From Tetrapyrgos nigripes (lineage: Eukaryota > Basidiomycota > Agaricomycetes > Agaricales > Campanellaceae): a stretch of 64,000 nucleotides of DNA. Below are positions 32,353 through 43,205 of the stretch, piece after piece. The stretch's first letter is position 1; each line of letters opens with the position of its first letter. The notes beneath the pieces were generated by a model. That model saw nothing but the letters and a program-made list of their open reading frames with translations. It was not told where the DNA came from and searched no databases. The DNA lies in the NCBI GenBank assembly GCA_013368315.1, contig JAACJM010000039.1:124001-188000 (forward strand), read 5' to 3'. The translations under genes were made by a program, and so were the position numbers.

Positions 32353-34516
32353 CTAAGACGTATCCATAGCCTCTAACCCTGAATTAGTCTCTCGAACTCT
32401 CAGGCTCCGAGTTGTCTTCCCCTTTCCCTTGACTCCCTTTCCTTTTCCCTCCTTCCCACTCCCGTTCCCGTTCCCCTCCGCCTTGTCCTTGTCCTTGTCG
32501 TTACTCTCACCCCTCCCCGCATCAACACCAACATCGGCACCGGCAGCACCAACATAACACCCCAAATCGGCCGACCAAACGTACTGATGCTCAAGAAGAG
32601 CAGTAAGCGTCTTGTACGTTTTCACATCCGCATACGGTACACCCGTTCTCGGATCGAGGTATTTAGCTGGTAGACCAGAGACGGGACATGTACGCATCGG
32701 TCGACCTGGTGCAAAACAAAATAATTTGTAAGATAATATGTAATGTATAAGACGAGGCAAGAAAACAAACATACCCAACGGCCTCATCCTCCCCGAATAA
32801 ACCTTCAACTCCTCCCAATTAACATGATCTCCAAACATCGCTTCCATCGTCTCTTTCCACTGCGGTTTCGGCACCTCATCAAACTGACCCAGCTCATGAA
32901 CGACGTAATTCTTTGTCACGTTTTCTATGCGTTCTACTTCTTGTGGTTGCGGTTGGGGAGGTTGTTGTTGTGGCTGTTGTTGTTGAAGAGAAGCTAACAG
33001 GTGAGACGTGATAGAATAGGAGATGTAGGGATTGTACGTAGTCGTGGCAGTGGTGGAAGTGGTGTTGTAGGTTGTAGGTTGTGAGGGTGGTTGGGTTGAT
33101 GGTGTTACTGTGGGGGTTGTGTTCGAGGTGGAGGCGGAGGGTACAGATGGTGAGGTTGGCAGCTGAGTAACTGGAGGAGGCATTGGTAGTGTTGAGGTCG
33201 AGGCACCTGATGTTTGAGTGGGTTGGATGGCACTCATAGGTAAGGAGGAAGTGGTGGCAGAGGCTGCTGCAGGGCTAGACGATGATGCCGCAGATGCACC
33301 CAATGTCTGTGAAGAAGAGTCGGTTGGACTGACGGAGGGCAGAGTCGGAGTCGAAGTTGACGCAGTTTGAGCTTGAGCTGATGTCGATGCACCAGCGGTG
33401 GAGGCGTTGCTGGGCATACCGGACTGGAAATTATAATAATAAGAGTATTGGCCGTACGGTGTCGTAGTACTGTTTTGCGCATATAAACCCGCCAGTTGGT
33501 TGGCATAGTTATACAAATAGGAAGGTAATTGGGCTTGGGGCTGCGGTGCCGGAGGCTGAACCACCTCTTTCACCTTCGTCTTCTCGATCTTGCTCACCCA
33601 ACGTATCAGAGGTCCAGTGACGGTTTCCCGTACGACGCGAGCCTTTTTACGTCTTTCCTCTTCGAGGATAAGATAATCTCGATGTTCAACAATATTGCCT
33701 TCTTCGTTGTCAAGAGCACGCGCAATGAGCTCTCCTTGAGTGAGGACACGCGTCTCGATTTTGGCTTTCTTGGGAGCTTGGGCCTGCAAAGCATTTAACC
33801 ATTAGCAAAAAGCTGGACCCAGAAGTGGCATTACCTTTTTCTCTTCCTCCTGAAGTGCTCGTTTGACAGTCTCGGTCGTATTCAACCGCGTAGACCCTCT
33901 CTTGCTTTTCCGAGTAGCCCCATTGCCACTATCATCAGGTATAACTTCGCCAGTCTCAGCGTTAATAGCTACACCAAGAGAGACGCGTCGTTTGGGTTTC
34001 TTCGGTTTCGGGGCAGAAGGTACGTGGGCAGCAGGATCAAATGTGACTTTTTGTCGTTCATGAGCTGCTGCTGTAGCTCGTTCCAAGCGTGTTTTTGCGA
34101 CCTGTAGACAGTAAGAATTTGACCTAGCAGGTCAGTAGCATGAGGGGCACGCGCATTTCGAGCCTTCTTTTCTGCATCTTGAACCTCCTTCTCGCCTCCT
34201 TCCTCATGTGGAGCCTCGTCATCTGTACTCGCAAAGTCGGACTCGAATGCATCTTCTTCGACTAAGGTGTTGGAGTGAGGCACAACACCAGCCAAAGGTT
34301 TTTCAGCACAAACATTTCTCAACTGTAAAATCCTTGTCATCTTCTAAATCTTGGGACTGTTCTTCCTGAGCCATTTCCGCTAAAGCGACTGCCATTCTGT
34401 AGTTCTAAAATGTTACATATCATATCTTGAGGAAGTTGGATGACAATATACCTATTTCCAGCTGTACTTCGCCTAGAACGCCTGGATACCAGGCTCTCTA
34501 CAACTTCCTCTGCCAT
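32353..34516 (-). CDS. SWC2: SWR1-complex subunit YL1/VPS72 (Swc2)
   Basis: Swc2 binds H2A.Z-H2B and helps SWR1 deposit H2A.Z in chromatin. Six exons (34516-34452, 34396-34314, 34261-34185, 34101-33835, 33783-32775, 32705-32353) give exactly 617 residues. The N-terminal YL1 domain reads VSRRSRRSTAGNRM... EEDAFESDFASTDDE ... LERATAAAHERQKVTFDP and VLTQGELIARALDNEEGNIVEHRDYL. A long Ser/Thr/Pro/Gln-rich insert follows, then NYVVHELGQFDEVPKP, MFGDHVNWEELKVY and the YL1_C domain CPVSGLPAKYLDPRTGVPYA. Intron 2 uses donor gtttgt and intron 3 donor gttcaa; both are needed to keep the conserved frame. The C-terminal tail is Lys/Gly-rich. Divergent from GET2 with 141 bp between starts. Confidence 0.92.
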
Positions 34517-34657
34517 GATAGGTACTACGGAAGTAAGAGGAGGAGAACAGGAGAGTTGTTTACGCCCAATGGAAATGCCAAACACACGCGTCTTGAAGCC
34601 ACGTCTCTTTGAGTGCAGCGTGTCTGTATTCCTTCTTGTCTTCTCCTGATCACCACC
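34517..34657. promoter_or_regulatory. Compact bidirectional promoter, SWC2/GET2
   Basis: Only 141 bp separate the two divergent start codons. No TATA box is evident; both are housekeeping genes. Confidence 0.5.
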
Positions 34658-35942
34658 ATGTCTGCTGCAGCACGTGCAGAAGCTCGTAGAAAGGCCATTC
34701 TCAGCAGAGGAACAGACCGTCTTGCAAAACTCACAACTTCAGCAAGAGGAGACGATCCTGCCTATAAGCATGATGGTATGTTTCCTACAAAAAGCCATCC
34801 TTTCAAAGGCTGATTTATTGACTTGACTAGATCCCCCACTTCCAAGTATCGGAAACGCCATGCGTCCGAGTACTAGCGCTTTTCTAGGCGAAGAATCTAA
34901 TATGCCTACACCTCCTCAACGTGCTTCTCCCTCTCCTTCCCCTTCGACGACACCCTCGAAACCTGCAGGCGCAGCAAGACAAAACTCAAATACTAATACC
35001 AATACCTCCGCAGCAGCAGGTCCCGAACTCGAGCCCGGGGTATGGTCTACAGAACAACAACAATTGATGCAAGCTCTAATGAGTGGAATGCTGGGAGGCA
35101 ATACAAATGCGAATGCTGGTACTGGTCCTGGTGGTGGAGGTCTGCCGCCTTCTCTAGCAGACAACCCTCTTGCTGCTCTACTCATGAGTGGATTGAACGG
35201 TGCTGGAGCTGGTGCTGGTGCAGGCGGCCTAGGCGGTGCACCACCACTTATGCCTCCAGGTCTAAACCTCAGTAAGGGTCCTGCAATGGGAGGAAATGCT
35301 GGAGCCGGAGCTGGTGTTGATGTAGTCCAAGCGAAACCAAAAACTTTACTCCAGCGCTTGATGCCTCTGGTGCATGTCATCTCGATGTGGGGATTGTTGG
35401 CGTATTTTGCACTTTTTATGGAGCCACAGGTGCATGAGGAGAGTGTAGGTACGACTTCGATGTCGAGTGGATGGCAAGGTATGTGGTCGAGATGGGCAGA
35501 GCTGGCGAAACAGAATCCGTTGGATAGAGTTGAGTCGACGGGTGTAGGACAAGGATGGACTGTTAATCCTATGGTGAGTCTTCGCTGTCGTATGCCTTGT
35601 CTTTCTTTGATCCTGATACATCTCTACGACAGCCATTCTTCTGGGCGTTCATTACTCTCCAGATTGGTCTGCATTCTGTGCGGATTTTTTCCGGATTTGT
35701 GAGCAGCTGTCTCTTCTACTCTGAATCTCATGTCCTGATGCTAATTATTCCATCTCCAGGACCGCGTACAGCCACCCATGCTGCTATCTATGGCACTGCC
35801 TCATCTTCCAGCGCCTATACCCTCAGTCATAATAAATGGCATGAAGTACTTCCAAATGGCCACAATATTCCTTGATGACTATGCACTCGTGGCCGTTGGG
35901 ATGGGATTCTTAATCTGGCTGGCCGGTCTGTTCAGCTCATAG
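34658..35942 (+). CDS. GET2: GET complex subunit Get2 (tail-anchored protein insertion)
   Basis: Get2 is the ER-membrane receptor subunit that captures Get3 carrying tail-anchored proteins. Exons 34658-34775, 34831-35573, 35633-35698 and 35760-35942 give 369 residues. The N-terminus has the basic Get3-binding helix AEARRKAILSRGTDRLAKL that is diagnostic for the family. A Gly/Ala/Asn-rich linker follows (GLGGAPPLMPPG...). Three C-terminal membrane segments are visible: VHVISMWGLLAYFALF, FWAFITLQIGLHSVRIF and DDYALVAVGMGFLIWLAGLF, ending two residues later. Length and order match fungal Get2. Confidence 0.85.
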
Positions 35943-36368
35943 TACTGGGATGGACCGATTTGTGTACTGTAAAATATACCTTTGCACTGCATATTGGTAA
36001 TCAGCTCGGTGATGATACCGTTAGCGGGTCTCAAGACAAAAAGAACTCACAGTGCCCCAAAATAGCGGGATTCCTCGCAATAAACGCAATCTAAACCCTC
36101 TAAGCTCTCACTCACGACTTTCGCTAGGCAAGCATACGAGATACGAGAGCTTGGACTTCTCGAGAGAAGAGTTATTGGGGATTGGGATTGGATCAATATT
36201 GGGAGGGAAGGAGATGCATTGTTTATTTAGTACATAACGCGAGCTAGAGCAAAGAAATCGAAAGAAATCGCGTCGCTAACGGCCGCTTATTTATTCCGAC
36301 TTTCTTGTCCTAATCATCATTCTCGGTGACTTGATGCCTACCAAATAATTGTGCTTCTCTAAAACTAT
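35943..36368. other. Intergenic, promoter of F-box gene
   Basis: About 430 bp; nothing recognisable beyond short AT-rich stretches. Confidence 0.4.
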
Positions 36369-38163
36369 ATGCATCATTGTCTTCAGGTTGTTGAGATCCT
36401 CCAAAACATTTTCAAGTTCCTTCGCGCAGACCACGATGCACAACTTGGAACGCTAGCGAATCTTGCATTGACCTGCAGGACGTTCCAGGAACCTGCCTTG
36501 GATGCGCTATGGTGGTCCATTTCTTCGTTGGATCCCTTGCGCAGGTTGATGCCTGATGATTTATGGGATAGAGTGGAGAATTCAGAACTGCGACAGGTGT
36601 GTCAGACGAGGTCTACCTATTTCACGGCGTACTGACGATGCTTTCCCTAGGTGTCACGTCGACGTATCGAACCGTCTGATTTCATCCGCTGGTCTTTCTA
36701 CGTAGGCCGTGTCAGGAAAATCTGTGACTGGGCTCGAATGCGCGATGATCATGTACAATTTCCAATCTTCCACAGCAGTGCAGACAGCCATTTTCTCGCT
36801 ATCCCCGAAAGCTACGCTATCCAATTCTTTCCTAATCTAGAGCAACTCGATATTAGTTCGTTCGTGCACGGGCAGCCCTCGCAAACGCCGATTAATGCAT
36901 ACTTGCGACCCTCGTTGAAGGATTTACGATTATTCGTGAAATTTCCCGACACCTGTTTCGATGCCCTCTGTGAAGCTCTTCGTCAAACCTGTCCGGCTCT
37001 TGAACACTTTCTCTGTCGGACCTCTTCAATGGGTTCTCCATGGCCCGACTTCACCCCACACCCAATTCCTGCCTTTTCGAAACTAGTCATGGAATTATCC
37101 TTTCTCAAGGAATTGCGTTGCCCCAAAATTCACATCCAAGACCACGTTATTCATCACCTCTCACAGCTACCCAAACTCCAAATCCTTGACATAGGAAACG
37201 CCGTTGAAGACTTTGTCGGATGTCTCAGAAGCCTACCGAGGTTCTCTTCACCTCCCTTCCCAAATCTACACTATCTCGAACTCATGGTTGAGGAGCTCTG
37301 TAGCGCTACAGTTGACCTGGTCCAGGTCATTTCCAGCGATATCAAGCAGCTAACACTGAAACACAATATTCTCTTTGTTCCCAAAGAGCAGCATCTTCAT
37401 AACTTCTTCCAGACCTTGGCAAGCACGAGATGGAAGAAGAGCCTGCGTTTCCTGTCCATCCAAGGAGAAGCTGGTTCTGCTACGCTAGAATCAGAGGTGT
37501 GGGTCTCACCAGACTATCGTGTAACACCAAATACTCTAAAACCTCTTCTCGCTCTCCCCGAACTTGAGGATCTCGACCTGGATCTGGAAATCGCCTTCGA
37601 ATTGGACAACGCTATGCTCGGCAGCATGGCACAAGCTTGGCCCAATCTTTCGTCCCTAAGGATTGGGGGTAGTGGTGGAACATGGGGTATTGTTGAAGGA
37701 GGTGCCAAAATCACACTGGATGGTCTGATTCCTCTCGTTCAGTGTTGTCCGAATCTGGAGACTCTCTCCATCTGTTTGGATGCCGTGACCGCCTTCCCTT
37801 CACCTCCACGACGTCCTGGTAGAGGAGCCATTAACGAGCATGTGCAGTCTCTGCATCTGTGCAACTCGACGATTTCTGATCCGGTCGAAGTGGCTTCCTT
37901 CCTTTCTGACCTATTTCCCAATTTGTTGGACGTCACTGCGTGGAGTGAAGGGTGGATGCCGACTGAGGACCCGGATACCGAGATAGAGGGATGGGATGAG
38001 GTGAACAAGTTGCTTCCTGCTTTTAGGAATGTGAGGAAGCAGGAACGAGTGTTTCAACGTGTGGTTGGTGGTGCTAGCACGATTTCGGTATGTGTTGGCC
38101 ACTCGCTCGTTTGTGAGATGGTCGACTGATTGATGTCCGTAGGTGCCCATGGAAGCTGATTGA
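36369..38163 (+). CDS. F-box protein with leucine-rich-like C-terminal region
   Basis: F-box proteins recruit substrates to SCF ubiquitin ligases. Exons 36369-36596, 36651-38087 and 38143-38163 give 561 residues. The F-box is at the very N-terminus: VVEILQNIFKFL ... LANLALTCRTFQEPALDALW. The remainder has irregular leucine-rich strands (LEQLDISSF, LKDLRLFVKF, LPKLQILDIGNAVE, LPELEDLDLDLE, CPNLETLSICLDAV) expected of an LRR solenoid. The substrate is unknown. Agarics carry very many such lineage-specific genes. A decayed inverted copy lies at 30.0-31.9 kb. The final exon encodes only VPMEAD before the stop. Confidence 0.85.
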
Positions 38164-38677
38164 CCAGTTAAAGAGTCTTCTTAGTTAAGCTTGCGTGGAA
38201 TAATGTTCCAACGGTCAATTGACCGTTGATGTAAATTTCTCTGTAACATAGTCTTTTCTTTACCGGAACCTCTCGCTTGAAGTAGTAAGTCATCGACACC
38301 AATGCTTGGTCGAGTAGCTATTCTCGGGGTTTCTTCCATGACTCGGACACTCGCTTTCACATCACCATGCGTCAATGTCTTGGAATCGTCGGAATCCTCC
38401 AACTCATCTTCGATTTCTTCCGTATGGACCATGAATGAATGAATAAATGAATTTATACACCGCACCGCAAAAGCTACAAATGAAGCAAAGCTTGAACACT
38501 CGCGAATCCTTGTACTCGAAGTTCATCCGGCAAGAGAGAGATTTCGTGATATCAGAAAATTCTCCAATCAATGTAGTGTATCTAAGTATTGATAAATAAA
38601 AGAGGCTGAAAGTGGATGGTGGTAGTACAATGAGTACAATGCCCGAGTGTATACAAACTATAACAGTGTGGTGCAAT
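38164..38677. other. Intergenic between convergent genes
   Basis: About 510 bp between the stops of the F-box gene and the repeat-protein gene. No gene supported; contains a gaatgaatgaataaatgaat microsatellite-like stretch near 38430. Confidence 0.45.
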
Positions 38678-40003
38678 TTACAGGATCGGGAGAACGTCAG
38701 CCTTTGCAACACCAGGTGCGTCGGCACCGGCAAGCTCAACGAGGTGAGGGGAGCGAATAGGAAGATTGGGAAGATTGGGAAGATTGACTGGGAGGACGTC
38801 GGCCTTAGCGACTCCAGGCACGTCAGCACCAGCGAGCTCGACAAGCTGAGTAGAGCGGACAGGGAGATTGACTGGAAGGGCATCAGCTTTGGCGAGTCCA
38901 GGCGCATCAACGCCGGCAAGCTCGACGAGCTGAGTAGAGCGGATAGGGAGGTTGACGGGGAGAACGTCAGCTTTAGCAACAGCAGGCGCATCGACGCCAG
39001 CAAGCTCAATTAGCTGGGTGGAGCGGATAGGTAGGTTGACGGGGAGAACGTCGGCTTTAGCAACACCAGGTGCATCAACGCCGGCAAGCTCAATTAGCTG
39101 GGTGGAGCGGATAGGTAGGTTGACGGGGAGAACGTCAGCCTTAGCAACACCAGGCACGTCAGCACCTGCGAGCTCGACGAGCTGAGTGGAGCGGATGGGG
39201 AGGTTGACGGGGAGAACGTCGGCTTTAGCAACACCAGGTGCATCGATGCCGGCAAGCTCAATTAGCTGGGTGGAGCGGATAGGTAGGTTGACGGGGAGAA
39301 CGTCAACCTTAGCAACACCAGGCACGTCAGCACCTGCGAGCTCGACGAGCTGAGTGGAGCGGATGGGGAGGTTGACGGGGAGAACGTCGGCTTTAGCAAC
39401 ACCAGGTGCATCAACGCCGGCAAGCTCAATTAGCTGGGTGGAGCGGATAGGTAGGTTGACGGGGAGAACGTCAGCCTTAGCAACACCAGGCACGTCAGCA
39501 CCTGCGAGCTCGACGAGCTGAGTGGAGCGGATGGGGAGGTTGACGGGGAGAACGTCGGCTTTAGCAACACCAGGTGCATCAACGCCGGCAAGCTCAATTA
39601 GCTGGGTGGAGCGGATAGGTAGGTTGACGGGGAGAACGTCAACCTTAGCAACACCAGGCACGTCAGCACCTGCGAGCTCGACGAGCTGAGTGGAGCGGAT
39701 GGGGAGGTTGACGGGGAGAACGTCGGCTTTAGCAACACCAGGTGCATCAACGCCGGCAAGCTCAATTAGCTGGGTGGAGCGGATAGGTAGGTTGACGGGG
39801 AGAACGTCAGCCTTAGCAACACCAGGCACGTCAGCACCTGCGAGCTCGACGAGCTGAGTGGAGCGGATGGGGAGGTTGACGGGGAGAACGTCGGCTTTAA
39901 CAACACCAGGTGCATCGATGCCGGCAAGCTCAATTAGCTGGGTGGGTGCAGCGTATGAAGAAGCTACGAGAGCGAGAGTGACAAAGGCAGCGAGGGCGTG
40001 CAT
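38678..40003 (-). CDS. Secreted repetitive protein of fifteen 28-residue repeats (function unknown)
   Basis: A single open frame of 441 residues with no intron. MHALAAFVTLALVASSYAA is a clear signal peptide; the rest is a tandem array. The unit is TQL(I/V)ELAG(V/I/A)D(A/V)PGVAK followed by ADVLPVNLPIRS. Two versions, IELAG(V/I)DAP and VELAGADVP, alternate for units 1-11, giving a 168-bp higher-order repeat; units 12-15 near the C-terminus are more diverged, unit 14 carries a triple NLP expansion and unit 15 is truncated. The protein has no Cys and, per unit, one Lys and one Arg at fixed places. There are no dibasic Kex2 sites, so it differs from Kex2-processed repeat proteins, though single-Arg cleavage after PIR would release equal peptides. 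No modifying enzyme gene lies beside it. Start set at the ATG heading the signal peptide; an upstream extension opens on TTG. Confidence 0.85.
   Translation of the reverse strand: MHALAAFVTLALVASSYAAPTQLIELAGIDAPGVVKADVLPVNLPIRSTQLVELAGADVPGVAKADVLPVNLPIRSTQLIELAGVDAPGVAKADVLPVNLPIRSTQLVELAGADVPGVAKVDVLPVNLPIRSTQLIELAGVDAPGVAKADVLPVNLPIRSTQLVELAGADVPGVAKADVLPVNLPIRSTQLIELAGVDAPGVAKADVLPVNLPIRSTQLVELAGADVPGVAKVDVLPVNLPIRSTQLIELAGIDAPGVAKADVLPVNLPIRSTQLVELAGADVPGVAKADVLPVNLPIRSTQLIELAGVDAPGVAKADVLPVNLPIRSTQLIELAGVDAPAVAKADVLPVNLPIRSTQLVELAGVDAPGLAKADALPVNLPVRSTQLVELAGADVPGVAKADVLPVNLPNLPNLPIRSPHLVELAGADAPGVAKADVLPIL
38690..39945 (-). repeat. 84-bp tandem repeat array (168-bp higher-order unit) within the secreted protein
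   Basis: About 15 in-frame units of 84 bp; the start of the motif gctgggtggagcgg recurs at 39013 and 39097. The 5' (coding) units are nearly identical in DNA, suggesting recent unequal exchange, whereas the 3' units have drifted. A 9-bp gaagattgg triplication sits in the penultimate unit near 38759-38787. Confidence 0.9.
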
Positions 40004-40134
40004 TATGAGGAATATGATGGTAGTGTCAGAGATGAAAGAGAGTGATGAAGATAGTGATGAGTTTGGCACTGTCAATTAGACTAAAGAATGGATGGAGGTT
40101 AATGAAAAAAAAAAAAACAGGCTGCGTTTTGAAG

Positions 40135-40142
40135 CTTTTATA
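40135..40142 (-). promoter_or_regulatory. TATA box of the repeat-protein gene
   Basis: TATAAAAG on the minus strand, 132 bp before the start codon, followed by a long T run and a CT-rich leader. It is the same octamer at the same distance as in the pheromone gene. Confidence 0.6.
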
Positions 40143-41096
40143 CGGGTCCGTAGTCAAGGAACGGTAGAGCGATTGAAGCCATGGATCTGATTTCCTGTAT
40201 CCAAAACCTTTGCATCTGGACAAGAATTTCCAACCAAAGAGTCATGAACGATCGTCCACTAAGGAGGTTCCGAATACCGAAGAGATGAAACACTCCCGGA
40301 GGTTTAAGACTTTTCCCTCCAGAGTCCATTACGTTCGCTTTGCAAGGGCCTGTATGTAATGGCTGCCTGTAAGGACTGCTAGTGACCTACACACTTGTGC
40401 GTACCGCGAAAGAAAAAAGAAAAAAAAATGAGTATAGTACGCATGAGTTTCATGTAACGCTCACCTCAAACCCGATCTGGCTTTGTATACGGCACCCTGA
40501 ATATGCCATTAGTAGGGTAGAAAATGGGTGAAGTAAGTGATGGAAAGGGCTACGAATTGCAAAACCTCCCCATCCTATGGGAGGAGCAAAGATGGAGGTG
40601 TTCATTGGCTTGAACTCCAAGAGAGGATGGGATGACCCCTTTTTGCCACCTCCATTTCACCAGAAGTTCTAGCTCCTATAACACGTCCGCGAGTACGCTG
40701 AATATAGCGTTGATGTAGATAGCCCACAAAGTTGCCAAAAAGTCCAAGCAAGGTGTCATCCGGATATGCTTTGCTCAATTGGTTGGCATTTAGACGCAGC
40801 GGATGAGTATGAAATGTGTTTGAACGAGTTTCACGGTGGTAGTCAACTTGCAGTTTGCTTTGAAGTTGCAGTCCGAGAGTTGTCGACGCGTCGTCCAAGT
40901 TAGATTCGTCGGTCGGCACAAAAAATTCCCATCTGCAACCCAAGTTCTGGGCACTGTCATAACGGTGTAGTGAAGAATAGCAATCTGAGTAGGTAGTAAG
41001 TATGTTATGTAGATGAAAAGTATGATACAGCATCCGACTCTCTGAATCTATGCAACAACATAAGTGTCTCCTCCTTCTAAAAACTCGCAAAAATCC
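40143..41096. other. Intergenic interval
   Basis: About 950 bp. A minus-strand frame (40602-41090) abuts the ribosomal-protein stop, but opens on TTG and has no recognisable domain. An A-run near 40415-40430 and nothing else notable. Confidence 0.4.
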
Positions 41097-42144
41097 TCAA
41101 GGCAAAATCGCCGCAGCCCCAGTCTTCGTCGGATCCAGCTTCAACTCCTCTACAAAGGGAGCTTCCACTTTACCACCCTTCACCTTCTTCTGCGTGGGTT
41201 TTACGGGTTCTTTCGCTGCATCGTTCTCGGTCGCCTTTGCCTGTGTCTTTTCTTTCGGCTTTATAGGATTGGCAGCGCGGAATGCTGCATACGAAAGGAG
41301 GGTCACGTTGGATCCGGAGTCGTTGGATAGGGATGATGTTTCGTTCTTCTCTCCAGGAACGACTGGTTTCTCTTCAGACTGTGCGGTCCTCTTCCATTTT
41401 TGCCAAGCGTCTCCACCGGAAACTTCCATGAGCTCTTTGAGGATGGTGGTTGACCATTTGTTGTTCAAGTCGATTACGGTATGACGACCGTCGTCTATAG
41501 TCGGGTTTTTTGAATCAATTCGATGGGTTGGGTTGGTACGGTTCCGTGACGGAGTGTGAGGACGTGGACGCGATAGGAATGAGAGACGTAAATGAAGCGG
41601 GCCGTTCGAAGCAGATTGTCAAGATACGCATGATGGTGTTGGAAAACGAACGAAGATCAGAGAGTGGAATACTAGAAAAAAGAACAATGCGCACCAAACT
41701 GTAGCTCCATCTCAGGTCGCCAATGCTCATCCTTCGTTTTCGGAGGTTTGTCAACCGTAATCTGAAGATTAGGGTTGTCATATTTTATCTTTGGAAGAGA
41801 GTCTTTCACGAAATGTCTTCAAGTAACGCGTATTTTTTTGAGTTGAGGATGCAGAAGTTGTATGACCAGGACGGGCAAATTTCGTTTCAGTCACAGGAAA
41901 GGTTGCGTGCAACCAGTAAACAGAGAGATGCATCGAAAGGCATAGACAAGAAGATAGCTATAGTCAGTCTCTCGTCTGAAGCAAGAGAGTACAGGGCACA
42001 CCTGGCACCGAAATGGTCATTCCGGAACGCGTAAGTCAATTTGAGTGAACGAAGACCGAATAGAGAGTATTTTGGTGAGGCTCTCAGCTGAGCGAGGATT
42101 TTCGTTAAATGAGAAGGCCCAAGGGAGGCTTTGCCGCGTGGCAT
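41097..42144 (-). CDS. Mitochondrial ribosomal protein with L51/S25/CI-B8 domain (mS25/mL61-like)
   Basis: Three exons (42144-42002, 41816-41695, 41494-41097) give exactly 220 residues. The N-terminus MPRGKASLGPSHLTKILAQL is basic. The domain hallmark GARHFVKDSLPKIKYDNPNLQI matches the (G)xRxFxxxxLPxIKxxNP motif shared by mS25, fungal Mrp49 (mL61) and the complex I B8 subunit. A strand-helix segment HTVIDLNNKWSTTILKELMEV follows and the C-terminus is a Lys/Glu/Ala-rich tail. Length and the basic N-terminus favour a mitoribosomal protein over the ~95-residue complex I subunit. Which ribosomal subunit it belongs to cannot be settled here. Confidence 0.8.
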
Positions 42145-43205
42145 TGAGCAAGTAGCTAGACGTCGCGGTGGACGTTGACGAGCTCAAATTTCTGTGGTCG
42201 CGTTCTCACGCCGCGTCGGCTGTCTTGAAATTCTTGACCATCCTTGTTCACTCTAATGCTGCAAAAATTGTGTATTCCTATCGTCATGCAGGTCATCTAA
42301 ATCCTCCTTCCGTGTGAAGTAGGAAGCGAATTTTTGGACAGAGAATCTCTTCATCGACATTGACATGTTTGTGCTAGGCGCTCACTGCACGTCTACTCAA
42401 TGTCTACTTATCTTTCGCAACTTTTCATCCAGATATGGTCTGTTTCTCCATTGAAAAACTGATTGGAAGGACTCAAACGGCATTCTGCGGCGTTCTGGGA
42501 AGGCAAGGTAATGTTCTTACTCCTAGTTCCGTTCGTATTCACACTGATACCTTGTACCTCATATTTCCCTTGGCAGAAGGAGGAGTGGCTATCGCGATTG
42601 AGAGCTGGCACTATGGGCAGGGAAACCACTGTCTGCTACACATCTCGCGCTGCTAATCCATCCAAAATTTCCCTTCAATGAGGCTTTGGTCGCTTTGCCT
42701 TCCATCGGAAAACTGATTGAAAGGGCTCAAACGGCGTTCTGGGAAGGCAAGGTAATGTTCTTACTCCTAATTCCGCTCGTATTCATGCTGATACCATGTA
42801 CATCATCTTTTTGGCAGGAGCAGTGGCTACCGCAACTGAGAGTTGGCACTATGGGCAGGGAAATTGCTGTCTGCTGTACATCTCGCACCGCTGATCCATC
42901 CAGAATTTCCCTTCAACGAGGCTTTGCCCGTTTTGGAGCATACAATACCTGTACACGGTCCGCTTTCATCGTCATCTTTCTCAATTGAGCGCACCTCTCC
43001 GCCTGGAGGTATACGACGTCTGATTAAAATGATTCTGCTGACAGTGATCAGTGAGTTTACGCAGTCAGGCTCCGCCATACCAGGCCTGGTGTATACCCTA
43101 GTATACTGGGATGTGATACCGGTCCTTTTAAAAGGCAGAAATTGGAAGCATCTGTCTACCATCCCTCTATCCTCTTTTTTCTCTTCGCTTTCATACCTAT
43201 CGTAT
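42145..43205. other. Intergenic, carries a tandem duplication
   Basis: About 1.06 kb between the ribosomal-protein start and the hydrolase pseudogene. Apart from the ~254-bp duplication no gene is supported. Confidence 0.4.
42443..42935 (+). repeat. Tandem duplication, ~254-bp offset, of a coding-like module
   Basis: Two adjacent copies share gaaaactgattg, ctcaaacggc, gttctgggaaggcaaggtaatgttcttactcc, gcactatgggcaggg and catctcgc. Each contains an intron-like gtaatg...ggcag, and spliced reads give IGKLIERAQTAFWEGK-E(E/Q)WL. A partial third copy (HPEFPFNEAL) follows. I do not recognise the protein; it is probably a duplicated exon from a dead gene. Confidence 0.6.

Noticed and set aside
38404..39009. 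201-codon Leu/Ser-rich frame on the minus strand
   Set aside because: It is an out-of-frame reading of the repeat-protein array; the correct frame has a signal peptide and conserved units.
38690..39945. Possible CRISPR or satellite array
   Set aside because: The 84-bp units are head-to-tail, in frame, without unique spacers, and encode protein.
40602..41090. 162-codon minus-strand frame just after the mitochondrial ribosomal protein gene
   Set aside because: TTG start, only 6 bp from the neighbouring stop, and no family resemblance; could be a small exon but cannot be supported.
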